Part shown: positions 25,601-38,800 of the stretch, piece after piece
How positions within the stretch are numbered: the first letter of the stretch is position 1
Layout of the letters: each line of letters opens with the position of its first letter
Assembly: GCA_964057225.1 (NCBI GenBank)
Contig: OZ059895.1
Location: 20,470,688 to 20,534,687 of the forward strand
DNA from: Auanema rhodensis
Lineage: Eukaryota; Nematoda; Chromadorea; Rhabditida; Rhabditidae
Direction of reading: 5' to 3'
Length of the DNA: 64,000 nt
Position numbers and translations under genes: made by a program
The notes under the pieces: model-generated
Database searches by the model: none
What the model was told of the DNA's origin: nothing
The model's input: the letters and a program-made list of their open reading frames with translations, nothing else

Positions 25601-28600
25601 AGATGCGGTTTTCAAAATTAGATTCCCCATGTCCATATTAGTCTAAAAACAAATTTTTATTAATATTGGTGCATGGTAACCATGACTTTGAAATTTACGT
25701 GAACTTTAATTTATGCTAATTAAGTGTACACATGATGTGCACTTGGTAAGTAACTCGCTTCACGTCAAAGATAAAGAGATGCGGTTTTGAAAATTAGATT
25801 CCCCATGTCCATATTAGTCTAAAAACAATTTTTTATCAATATTGGTGCATGGTAACCATGACTTTGAAATTTACGTGAACTTTAATTTTTGCTAATTAAG
25901 TGTACACATGCTGTGCGCTTGGTATGTAACTCTCTTCACGTGAAAGATAAAGAGATGCGGTTTCCAAAATTAGATTCCCCATGTCCATACTAGTCTAAAA
26001 ACAAATTTTTATTAATATTGGTGCATGGTAACCATGACTTTGAAATTTACGTGAACTTTAATTTATGCTAATTAAGTGTACACATGATGTGCACTTGGTA
26101 TGTAACTCGCTTCACGTCAAAGATAAAAAGATGAGGTTTTCAAAATTAGATTCCCCATGTCCATATTAGTCTAAAAACAAATTTTTATTAATATTGGTGC
26201 ATGGTAACCATGACTTTGAAATTTACGTGAACTTTAATTTATGCTAATTAAGTGTACACATGATGTGCGCTTGGTATGTAACTCGCTTCACGTGAAAGAT
26301 AAAGAGATGCGGTTTCCAAAATTAGATTCCCCATGTCCATATTAGTCTAAAAACAAATTTTTATTGATATTGGTGCATGGCAACCATGACTTTAAAATTT
26401 ACGTGAACTTTAATTTATGTTAATTAAGTGTACACATGATGTGCACTTGGTATGTAACTCGCTTCACTCAAAGATAAAGAGATGCGGTTTTCAAAATTAG
26501 ATTCCCCATGTCCATATTAGTCTAAAAACAATTTTTTATCAATATTGGTGCATGGTAACCATGACTTTGAAATTTACGTGAACTTTAATTTATGCTAATT
26601 AAGTGTACACATGATGTGCGCTTGGTATGTAACTCTCTTCACGTGAAAGATAAAGAGATGCGGTTTTCAAAATTAGATTCCTCATGTCCATATTAGTCTA
26701 AAAACGAATTTTTATTGATATTAATGCATGGTAACCATGACTTTAAAATTTACGTGAACTTTAATTTATGCTAATTAAGTGTACACATGATATGCACTTG
26801 GTATGTAACTCGCTTCACGTCAAAGATAAAGAGATGCGGTTTTCAAAATTAGATTCCCCATGTCCATATTAGCCTAAAAACAAATTTTTTATTGATATTG
26901 GTGCATGGTAACCATGACTTTGAAATTTACGTGAACTTTAATTTATGCTAATTAAGTGTACACGTGATGTGCACTTGGTAAGTAACTCGCTTCACGTGAA
27001 AGATAAAGAGATGCGGTTTTCAAAATTAGATTCCTCATGTCCATATTAGTCTAAAAACGAATTTTTATTGATATTAATGCATGGTAACCATGACTTTAAA
27101 ATTTACGTGAACTTTAATTTATGCTAATTAAGTGTACACATGATATGCACTTGGTATGTAACTCGCTTCACGTCAAAGATAAAGAGATGCGGTTTTCAAA
27201 ATTAGATTCCCCATGTCCATATTAGCCTAAAAACAAATTTTTTATTGATATTGGTGCATGGTAACCATGACTTTGAAATTTACGTGAACTTTAATTTATG
27301 CTAATTAAGTGTACACATGATGTGCACTTGGTAAGTAACTCGCTTCACGTCAAAGATAAAGAGATGCGGTTTTCAAAATTAGATTCCCCATGTCCATATT
27401 AGTCTAAAAACAATTTTTTATCAATATTGGTGCATGGTAACCATGACTTTGAAATTTACGTGAACTTTAATTTATGCTAATTAAGTGTACACATGATGTG
27501 CACTTGGTATGTAACTCGCTTCACGTCAAAGATAAAGAGATGCGGTTTTGAAAATTAGATTCCCCATGTCCATATTAGTCTAAAAACAAATTTTTATTAA
27601 TATTGGTGCATGGTAACCATGACTTTGAAATTTACGTGAACTTTAATTTATGCTAATTAAGTGTACACATGATGTGCACTTGGTAAGTAACTCGCTTCAC
27701 GTCAAAGATAAAGAGATGCGGTTTTGAAAATTAGATTCCCCATGTCCATATTAGTCTAAAAACAATTTTTTATCAATATTGGTGCATGGTAACCATGACT
27801 TTGAAATTTACGTGAACTTTAATTTTTGCTAATTAAGTGTACACATGCTGTGCGCTTGGTATGTAACTCTCTTCACGTGAAAGATAAAGAGATGCGGTTT
27901 CCAAAATTAGATTCCCCATGTCCATATTAGTCTAAAAACAAATTTTTATTGATATTGGTGCATGGTAACCATGACTTTAAAATTTACGTGAACTTTAATT
28001 TATGCTAATTAAGTGTACACATGATGTGCACTTGGTATGTAACTCGCTTCACGTCAAAGATAAAGAGATGCGGTTTTCAAAATTAGATTCCCCATGTCCA
28101 TGTTAGTCTAAAAACAAATTTCTATTAATATTGGTGCATGGTAACTATGACTTTGAAATTTACGTGAACTTTAATTTATGCTAATTAAGTGTACACATGA
28201 TGTGCACTTGGTATGTAACTCGCTTCAAGTGAAAGATAAAGAGATGCGCTTTTCAAAATTAGATTTCGCATGTCCATATTAGTCTAAAAACAAATTTTTA
28301 TTGATATTGGTGCATGGTAACCATGACTTTAAAATTTACGTGAACTTTAATTTATGCTAATTAAGTGTACACATGATGTGCACTTGGTATGTAACTCGCT
28401 TCACGTCAAAGATAAAGAGATGCGGTTTTCAAAATTAGATTCCCCATGTCCATACTAGTCTAAAAACAAATTTTTATTAATATTGGTGCATGGTAACCAT
28501 GACTTTGAAATTTACGTGAACTTTAATTTATGCTAATTAAGTGTACACATGATGTGCACTTGGTATGTAACTCGCTTCACGTCAAAGATAAAAAGATGAG

Positions 28601-30094
28601 GTTTTCAAAATTAGATTCCCCATGTCCATATTAGTCTAAAAACAAATTTTTATTAATATTGGTGCATGGTAACCATGACTTTGAAATTTACGTGAACTTT
28701 AATTTATGCTAATTAAGTGTACACATGATGTGCGCTTGGTATGTAACTCGCTTCACGTGAAAGATAAAGAGATGCGGTTTCCAAAATTAGATTCCCCATG
28801 TCCATATTAGTCTAAAAACAAATTTTTATTGATATTGGTGCATGGCAACCATGACTTTAAAATTTACGTGAACTTTAATTTATGTTAATTAAGTGTACAC
28901 ATGATGTGCACTTGGTATGTAACTCGCTTCACTCAAAGATAAAGAGATGCGGTTTTCAAAATTAGATTCCCCATGTCCATATTAGTCTAAAAACAATTTT
29001 TTATCAATATTGGTGCATGGTAACCATGACTTTGAAATTTACGTGAACTTTAATTTATGCTAATTAAGTGTACACATGATGTGCGCTTGGTATGTAACTC
29101 TCTTCACGTGAAAGATAAAGAGATGCGGTTTTCAAAATTAGATTCCTCATGTCCATATTAGTCTAAAAACGAATTTTTATTGATATTAATGCATGGTAAC
29201 CATGACTTTAAAATTTACGTGAACTTTAATTTATGCTAATTAAGTGTACACATGATATGCACTTGGTATGTAACTCGCTTCACGTCAAAGATAAAGAGAT
29301 GCGGTTTTCAAAATTAGATTCCCCATGTCCATATTAGCCTAAAAACAAATTTTTTATTGATATTGGTGCATGGTAACCATGACTTTGAAATTTACGTGAA
29401 CTTTAATTTATGCTAATTAAGTGTACACGTGATGTGCACTTGGTATGTAACTCGCTTCACGTGAAAGATAAAAAGATGCGGTTTTCAAAATTAGATTCCC
29501 CATGTCCATGTTAGTCTAAAAACAAATTTCTATTAATATTGGTGCATGGTAACTATGACTTTGAAATTTACGTGAACTTTAATTTATGCTAATTAAGTGT
29601 ACACATGATGTGCACTTGGTATGTAACTCGCTTCAAGTGAAAGATAAAGAGATGCGCTTTTCAAAATTAGATTTCGCATGTCCATATTAGTCTAAAAACA
29701 AATTTTTATTGATATTGGTGCATGGTAACCATGACTTTAAAATGTACGTGAACTTTAATTTATGCTAATTAAGTGTACACATGATGTGCACTTGGTATGT
29801 AACTCGCTTCACGTCAAAGATAAAGAGATGCGGTTTTCAAAATTAGATTCCCCATGTCCATATTAGTCTAAAAACAAATTTTTATTAATATTGGTGCATG
29901 GTAACCATGACTTTGAAATTTACGTGAACTTTAATTTATGCTAATTAAGTGTACACATGATGTGCACTTGGTATGTAACTCGCTTCACGTCAAAGATAAA
30001 AAGATGAGGTTTTCAAAATTAGATTCCCCATGTCCATATTAGTCTAAAAACAAATTTTTATTAATATTGGTGCATGGTAACCATGACTTTGAAA
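22674..30094 (+). repeat. Beta-family region with irregular marker-to-marker units
   Basis: Units can be measured between copies of the TTAATGCATGG variant, which sits at 22674, 26722, 27075 and 29187. The spacings are 4048 bp (23 monomers), 353 bp (two monomers plus one base) and 2112 bp (12 monomers). The 353-bp interval holds a chimeric monomer near 26934-27109. Between markers the same monomer types recur in the same local order but with blocks missing or repeated. No gene is present. Confidence 0.8.
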
Positions 30095-31502
30095 TTTACG
30101 TGAACTTTAATTTATGCTAATTAAGTGTACACATGATGTGCACTTGGTATGTAACTCGCTTCACGTCAAAGATAAAGAGATGCGGTTTTCAAAATTAGAT
30201 TCCCCATGTCCATGTTAGTCTAAAAACAAATTTCTATTAATATTGGTGCATGGTAACTATGACTTTGAAATTTACGTGAACTTTAATTTATGCTAATTAA
30301 GTGTACACATGATGTGCACTTGGTATGTAACTCGCTTCAAGTGAAAGATAAAGAGATGCGCTTTTCAAAATTAGATTTCGCATGTCCATATTAGTCTAAA
30401 AACAAATTTTTATTGATATTGGTGCATGGTAACCATGACTTTAAAATTTACGTGAACTTTAATTTATGCTAATTAAGTGTACACATGATGTGCACTTGGT
30501 ATGTAACTCGCTTCACGTCAAAGATAAAGAGATGCGGTTTTCAAAATTAGATTCCCCATGTCCATATTAGTCTAAAAACAAATTTTTATGAATATTGGTG
30601 CATGGTAACCATGACTTTGAAATTTACGTGAACTTTAATTTATGCTAATTAAGTGTACACATGATGTGCACTTGGTATGTAACTCGCTTCACGTCAAAGA
30701 TAAAGAGATGCGGTTTTGAAAATTAGATTCCCCATGTCCATATTAGTCTAAAAACAAATTTTTATTAATATTGGTGCATGGTAACCATGACTTTGAAATT
30801 TACGTGAACTTTAATTTATGCTAATTAAGTGTACACATGATGTGCACTTGGTATGTAACTCGCTTCACGTCAAAGATAAAGAGATGCGGTTTTCAAAATT
30901 AGATTCCCCATGTCCATATTAGTCTAAAAACAATTTTTTATCAATATTGGTGCATGGTAACCATGACTTTGAAATTTACGTGAACTTTAATTTTTGCTAA
31001 TTAAGTGTACACATGATGTGCACTTGGTATGTAACTCGCTTCACGTCAAAGATAAAGAGATGCGGTTTTCAAAATTAGATTCCCCATGTCCATATTAGTC
31101 TAAAAACAAATTTTTATTAATATTGGTGCATGGTAACCATGACTTTGAATTTTACGTGAACTTTAATTTATGCTAATTAAGTGTACACATGATGTGCACT
31201 TGGTATGTAACTCGCTTCAAGTGAAAGATAAAGAGATGCGGTTTTCAAAATTAGATTTCGCATGTCCATATTAGTCTAAAAACAAATTTTTATTGATATT
31301 GGTGCATGGTAACCATGACTTTAAAATTTACGTGAACTTTAATTTATGCTAATTAAGTGTACACATGATGTGCGCTTGGTATGTAACTCGCTTCACGTCA
31401 AAGATAAAGAGATGCGGTTTTTAAAATTAGATTCCCCATGTCCATATAAGTCTAAAAACAAATTTTTATTAATATTGGTGCATGGTAACCATGACTTTGA
31501 AA
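30095..31502 (+). repeat. 8-monomer HOR (1408 bp), copy 1 of 3
   Basis: Eight monomers in this order of diagnostic states: CATGTTAG/CTATTAAT/AACTATG; CAAGTG/GCGCTTTT; TTATGAAT; TTTTGAAAA; TTTTTTATCAAT; one starting TTTTTGCTAAT; GAATTTTACG/CAAGTG/TTCGC; and a TATAAG monomer with TTTTTAAAATT and GTGCGC. The next unit repeats the series exactly 1408 bp later. Confidence 0.92.
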
Positions 31503-32910
31503 TTTACGTGAACTTTAATTTATGCTAATTAAGTGTACACATGCTGTGCACTTGGTATGTAACTCGCTTCACGTCAAAGATAAAGAGATGCGGTTTTCAA
31601 AATTAGATTCCCCATGTCCATGTTAGTCTAAAAACAAATTTCTATTAATATTGGTGCATGGCAACTATGACTTTGAAATTTACGTGAACTTTAATTTATG
31701 CTAATTAAGTGTACACATGATGTGCACTTGGTATGTAACTCGCTTCAAGTGAAAGATAAAGAGATGCGCTTTTCAAAATTAGATTTCGCATGTCCATATT
31801 AGTCTAAAAACAAATTTTTATTGATATTGGTGCATGGTAACCATGACTTTAAAATTTACGTGAACTTTAATTTATGCTAATTAAGTGTACACATGATGTG
31901 CACTTGGTATGTAACTCGCTTCACGTCAAAGATAAAGAGATGCGGTTTTCAAAATTAGATTCCCCATGTCCATATTAGTCTAAAAACAAATTTTTATGAA
32001 TATTGGTGCATGGTAACCATGACTTTGAAATTTACGTGAACTTTAATTTATGCTAATTAAGTGTACACATGATGTGCACTTGGTATGTAACTCGCTTCAC
32101 GTCAAAGATAAAGAGATGCGGTTTTGAAAATTAGATTCCCCATGTCCATATTAGTCTAAAAACAAATTTTTATTAATATTGGTGCATGGTAACCATGACT
32201 TTGAAATTTACGTGAACTTTAATTTATGCTAATTAAGTGTACACATGATGTGCACTTGGTATGTAACTCGCTTCACGTCAAAGATAAAGAGATGCGGTTT
32301 TCAAAATTAGATTCCCCATGTCCATATTAGTCTAAAAACAATTTTTTATCAATATTGGTGCATGGTAACCATGACTTTGAAATTTACGTGAACTTTAATT
32401 TTTGCTAATTAAGTGTACACATGATGTGCACTTGGTATGTAACTCGCTTCACGTCAAAGATAAAGAGATGCGGTTTTCAAAATTAGATTCCCCATGTCCA
32501 TATTAGTCTAAAAACAAATTTTTATTAATATTGGTGCATGGTAACCATGACTTTGAATTTTACGTGAACTTTAATTTATGCTAATTAAGTGTACACATGA
32601 TGTGCACTTGGTATGTAACTCGCTTCAAGTGAAAGATAAAGAGATGCGGTTTTCAAAATTAGATTTCGCATGTCCATATTAGTCTAAAAACAAATTTTTA
32701 TTGATATTGGTGCATGGTAACCATGACTTTAAAATTTACGTGAACTTTAATTTATGCTAATTAAGTGTACACATGATGTGCGCTTGGTATGTAACTCGCT
32801 TCACGTCAAAGATAAAGAGATGCGGTTTTTAAAATTAGATTCCCCATGTCCATATAAGTCTAAAAACAAATTTTTATTAATATTGGTGCATGGTAACCAT
32901 GACTTTGAAA
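31503..32910 (+). repeat. 8-monomer HOR (1408 bp), copy 2 of 3
   Basis: Same eight monomers as the unit before. The only difference I noticed from both neighbours is C instead of T at about 31662 (GGCAACTATG against GGTAACTATG). That degree of identity over 1408 bp implies very recent amplification or active homogenisation. Confidence 0.92.
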
Positions 32911-34318
32911 TTTACGTGAACTTTAATTTATGCTAATTAAGTGTACACATGCTGTGCACTTGGTATGTAACTCGCTTCACGTCAAAGATAAAGAGATGCG
33001 GTTTTCAAAATTAGATTCCCCATGTCCATGTTAGTCTAAAAACAAATTTCTATTAATATTGGTGCATGGTAACTATGACTTTGAAATTTACGTGAACTTT
33101 AATTTATGCTAATTAAGTGTACACATGATGTGCACTTGGTATGTAACTCGCTTCAAGTGAAAGATAAAGAGATGCGCTTTTCAAAATTAGATTTCGCATG
33201 TCCATATTAGTCTAAAAACAAATTTTTATTGATATTGGTGCATGGTAACCATGACTTTAAAATTTACGTGAACTTTAATTTATGCTAATTAAGTGTACAC
33301 ATGATGTGCACTTGGTATGTAACTCGCTTCACGTCAAAGATAAAGAGATGCGGTTTTCAAAATTAGATTCCCCATGTCCATATTAGTCTAAAAACAAATT
33401 TTTATGAATATTGGTGCATGGTAACCATGACTTTGAAATTTACGTGAACTTTAATTTATGCTAATTAAGTGTACACATGATGTGCACTTGGTATGTAACT
33501 CGCTTCACGTCAAAGATAAAGAGATGCGGTTTTGAAAATTAGATTCCCCATGTCCATATTAGTCTAAAAACAAATTTTTATTAATATTGGTGCATGGTAA
33601 CCATGACTTTGAAATTTACGTGAACTTTAATTTATGCTAATTAAGTGTACACATGATGTGCACTTGGTATGTAACTCGCTTCACGTCAAAGATAAAGAGA
33701 TGCGGTTTTCAAAATTAGATTCCCCATGTCCATATTAGTCTAAAAACAATTTTTTATCAATATTGGTGCATGGTAACCATGACTTTGAAATTTACGTGAA
33801 CTTTAATTTTTGCTAATTAAGTGTACACATGATGTGCACTTGGTATGTAACTCGCTTCACGTCAAAGATAAAGAGATGCGGTTTTCAAAATTAGATTCCC
33901 CATGTCCATATTAGTCTAAAAACAAATTTTTATTAATATTGGTGCATGGTAACCATGACTTTGAATTTTACGTGAACTTTAATTTATGCTAATTAAGTGT
34001 ACACATGATGTGCACTTGGTATGTAACTCGCTTCAAGTGAAAGATAAAGAGATGCGGTTTTCAAATTTAGATTTCGCATGTCCATATTAGTCTAAAAACA
34101 AATTTTTATTGATATTGGTGCATGGTAACCATGACTTTAAAATTTACGTGAACTTTAATTTATGCTAATTAAGTGTACACATGATGTGCGCTTGGTATGT
34201 AACTCGCTTCACGTCAAAGATAAAGAGATGCGGTTTTTAAAATTAGATTCCCCATGTCCATATAAGTCTAAAAACAAATTTTTATTAATATTGGTGCATG
34301 GTAACCATGACTTTGAAA
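32911..34318 (+). repeat. 8-monomer HOR (1408 bp), copy 3 of 3
   Basis: Same eight monomers. The one private difference I noticed is T instead of A at about 34066 (TCAAATTTAG against TCAAAATTAG). After 34318 the series leaves the 8-mer register: a second TATAAG monomer follows (34319-34494), as at 19358, 38367 and 43823. Confidence 0.92.
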
Positions 34319-35874
34319 TTTACGTGAACTTTAATTTATGCTAATTAAGTGTACACATGCTGTGCACTTGGTATGTAACTCGCTTCACGTCAAAGATAAA
34401 GAGATGCGGTTTTCAAAATTAGATTCCCCATGTCCATATAAGTCTAAAAACAAATTTTTATTAATATTGGTGCATGGTAACCATGACTTTAAAATTTACG
34501 TGAACTTCAATTTATGCTAATTAAGTGTACACGTGATGTGCACTTGGTATGTAACTCGCTTCACGTGAAAGATAAAGAGATGCGGTTTTCAAAATTAGAT
34601 TCCTCATGTCCATATTAGTCTAAAAACGAATTTTTATTGATATTGGTGCATGGTAACCATGACTTTAAAATTTACGTGAACTTTAATTTATGCTAATTAA
34701 GTGTACACATGATGTGCACTTGGTATGTAACTCGCTTCACGTCAAAGATAAAGAGATGCGGTTTTCAAAATTAGATTCCCCATGTCCATGTTAGTCTAAA
34801 AACAAATTTCTATTAATATTGGTGCATGGTAACTATGACTTTGAAATTTACGTGAACTTTAATTTATGCTAATTAAGTGTACACATGATGTGCACTTGGT
34901 ATGTAACTCGCTTCAAGTGAAAGATAAAGAGATGCGCTTTTCAAAATTAGATTTCGCATGTCCATATTAGTCTAAAAACAAATTTTTATTGATATTGGTG
35001 CATGGTAACCATGACTTTAAAATTTACGTGAACTTTAATTTATGCTAATTAAGTGTACACATGATGTGCACTTGGTATGTAACTCGCTTCACGTCAAAGA
35101 TAAAGAGATGCGGTTTTCAAAATTAGATTCCCCATGTCCATATTAGTCTAAAAACAAATTTTTATTAATATTGGTGCATGGTAACCATGACTTTGAAATT
35201 TACGTGAACTTTAATTTATGCTAATTAAGTGTACACATGATGTGCACTTGGTATGTAACTCGCTTCACGTCAAAGATAAAAAGATGAGGTTTTCAAAATT
35301 AGATTCCCCATGTCCATATTAGTCTAAAAACAAATTTTTATTAATATTGGTGCATGGTAACCATGACTTTGAAATTTACGTGAACTTTAATTTATGCTAA
35401 TTAAGTGTACACATGATGTGCGCTTGGTATGTAACTCGCTTCACGTGAAAGATAAAGAGATGCGGTTTCCAAAATTAGATTCCCCATGTCCATATTAGTC
35501 TAAAAACAAATTTTTATTGATATTGGTGCATGGCAACCATGACTTTAAAATTTACGTGAACTTTAATTTATGTTAATTAAGTGTACACATGATGTGCACT
35601 TGGTATGTAACTCGCTTCACTCAAAGATAAAGAGATGCGGTTTTCAAAATTAGATTCCCCATGTCCATATTAGTCTAAAAACAATTTTTTATCAATATTG
35701 GTGCATGGTAACCATGACTTTGAAATTTACGTGAACTTTAATTTATGCTAATTAAGTGTACACATGATGTGCGCTTGGTATGTAACTCTCTTCACGTGAA
35801 AGATAAAGAGATGCGGTTTTCAAAATTAGATTCCTCATGTCCATATTAGTCTAAAAACGAATTTTTATTGATAT
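34319..35874 (+). repeat. Junction stretch between the 8-mer block and the 31/33-mer block
   Basis: It contains a TATAAG/ACTTCAATT monomer, an ACGTG/CCTCAT/CGAATT monomer, the CATGTTAG plus GCGCTTTT two-monomer module (34671-35022), GATGAGG and GTGCGC/TTTCC/GGCAACC monomers, and a monomer with CACTCAAAG (one base lost near 35617). Compared with 38367 onward, monomers between ACTTCAATT and CCTCAT are missing, which indicates a deletion or unequal exchange at the junction. Confidence 0.75.
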
Positions 35875-38800
35875 TAATGCATGGTAACCATGACTTTAAA
35901 ATTTACGTGAACTTTAATTTATGCTAATTAAGTGTACACATGATATGCACTTGGTATGTAACTCGCTTCACGTCAAAGATAAAGAGATGCGGTTTTCAAA
36001 ATTAGATTCCCCATGTCCATATTAGCCTAAAAACAAATTTTTTATTGATATTGGTGCATGGTAACCATGACTTTGAAATTTACGTGAACTTTAATTTATG
36101 CTAATTAAGTGTACACGTGATGTGCACTTGGTATGTAACTCGCTTCACGTGAAAGATAAAGAGATGCGGTTTTCAAAATTAGATTCCCCATGTCCATATT
36201 AGTCTAAACACAAATTTTTATTGATATTGGTGCATGGTAACCATGACTTTGAAATTTACGTGAACTTTAATTTATGCTAATTAAGTGTACACGTGATGTG
36301 CACTTGGTATGTAACTCGCTTCACGTGAAAGATAAAAAGATGCGGTTTTCAAAATTAGATTCCCCATGTCCATGTTAGTCTAAAAACAAATTTCTATTAA
36401 TATTGGTGCATGGTAACTATGACTTTGAAATTTACGTGAACTTTAATTTATGCTAATTAAGTGTACACATGATGTGCACTTGGTATGTAACTCGCTTCAA
36501 GTGAAAGATAAAGAGATGCGCTTTTCAAAATTAGATTTCGCATGTCCATATTAGTCTAAAAACAAATTTTTATTGATATTGGTGCATGGTAACCATGACT
36601 TTAAAATGTACGTGAACTTTAATTTATGCTAATTAAGTGTACACATGATGTGCACTTGGTATGTAACTCGCTTCACGTCAAAGATAAAGAGATGCGGTTT
36701 TCAAAATTAGATTCCCCATGTCCATATTAGTCTAAAAACAAATTTTTATTAATATTGGTGCATGGTAACCATGACTTTGAAATTTACGTGAACTTTAATT
36801 TATGCTAATTAAGTGTACACATGATGTGCACTTGGTATGTAACTCGCTTCACGTCAAAGATAAAAAGATGAGGTTTTCAAAATTAGATTCCCCATGTCCA
36901 TATTAGTCTAAAAACAAATTTTTATTAATATTGGTGCATGGTAACCATGACTTTGAAATTTACGTGAACTTTAATTTATGCTAATTAAGTGTACACATGA
37001 TGTGCGCTTGGTATGTAACTCGCTTCACGTGAAAGATAAAAAGATGCGGTTTCCAAAATTAGATTCCCCATGTCCATATTAGTCTAAAAACAAATTTTTA
37101 TTGATATTGGTGCATGGCAACCATGACTTTAAAATTTACGTGAACTTTAATTTATGCTAATTAAGTGTACACATGATGTGCACTTGGTATGTAACTCGCT
37201 TCAAGTGAAAGATAAAGAGATGCGCTTTTCAAAATTAGATTTCGCATGTCCATATTAGTCTAAAAACAAATTTTTATTGATATTGGTGCATGGTAACCAT
37301 GACTTTAAAATTTACGTGAACTTTAATTTATGCTAATTAAGTGTACACATGATGTGCACTTGGTATGTAACTCGCTTCACGTCAAAGATAAAGAGATGCG
37401 GTTTTCAAAATTAGATTCCCCATGTCCATATTAGTCTAAAAACAAATTTTTATGAATATTGGTGCATGGTAACCATGACTTTGAAATTTACGTGAACTTT
37501 AATTTATGCTAATTAAGTGTACACATGATGTGCACTTGGTATGTAACTCGCTTCACGTCAAAGATAAAGAGATGCGGTTTTGAAAATTAGATTCCCCATG
37601 TCCATATTAGTCTAAAAACAAATTTTTATTAATATTGGTGCATGGTAACCATGACTTTGAAATTTACGTGAACTTTAATTTATGCTAATTAAGTGTACAC
37701 ATGATGTGCACTTGGTATGTAACTCGCTTCACGTCAAAGATAAAGAGATGCGGTTTTCAAAATTAGATTCCCCATGTCCATATTAGTCTAAAAACAATTT
37801 TTTATCAATATTGGTGCATGGTAACCATGACTTTGAAATTTACGTGAACTTTAATTTTTGCTAATTAAGTGTACACATGATGTGCACTTGGTATGTAACT
37901 CGCTTCACGTCAAAGATAAAGAGATGCGGTTTTCAAAATTAGATTCCCCATGTCCATATTAGTCTAAAAACAAATTTTTATTAATATTGGTGCATGGTAA
38001 CCATGACTTTGAATTTTACGTGAACTTTAATTTATGCTAATTAAGTGTACACATGATGTGCACTTGGTATGTAACTCGCTTCAAGTGAAAGATAAAGAGA
38101 TGCGGTTTTCAAAATTAGATTTCGCATGTCCATATTAGTCTAAAAACAAATTTTTATTGATATTGGTGCATGGTAACCATGACTTTAAAATTTACGTGAA
38201 CTTTAATTTATGCTAATTAAGTGTACACATGATGTGCACTTGGTATGTAACTCGCTTCACGTCAAAGATAAAGAGATGCGGTTTTTAAAATTAGATTCCC
38301 CATGTCCATATAAGTCTAAAAACAAATTTTTATTAATATTGGTGCATGGTAACCATGACTTTGAAATTTACGTGAACTTTAATTTATGCTAATTAAGTGT
38401 ACACATGCTGTGCACTTGGTATGTAACTCGCTTCACGTCAAAGATAAAGAGATGCGGTTTTCAAAATTAGATTCCCCATGTCCATATAAGTCTAAAAACA
38501 AATTTTTATTAATATTGGTGCATGGTAACCATGACTTTAAAATTTACGTGAACTTCAATTTATGCTAATTAAGTGTACACGTGATGTGCGCTTGGTATGT
38601 AACTCTCTTCACGTGAAAGGTAAAGAGATGCGGTTTTCAAAATTAGATTCCTCATGTCCATATTAGTCTAAAAACGAATTTTTATTGATATTGGTGCATG
38701 GTAACCATGACTTTAAAATTTACGTGAACTTTAATTTATGCTAATTAAGTGTACACATGATGTGCACTTGGTATGTAACTTGCTTCACGTCAAAGATAAA

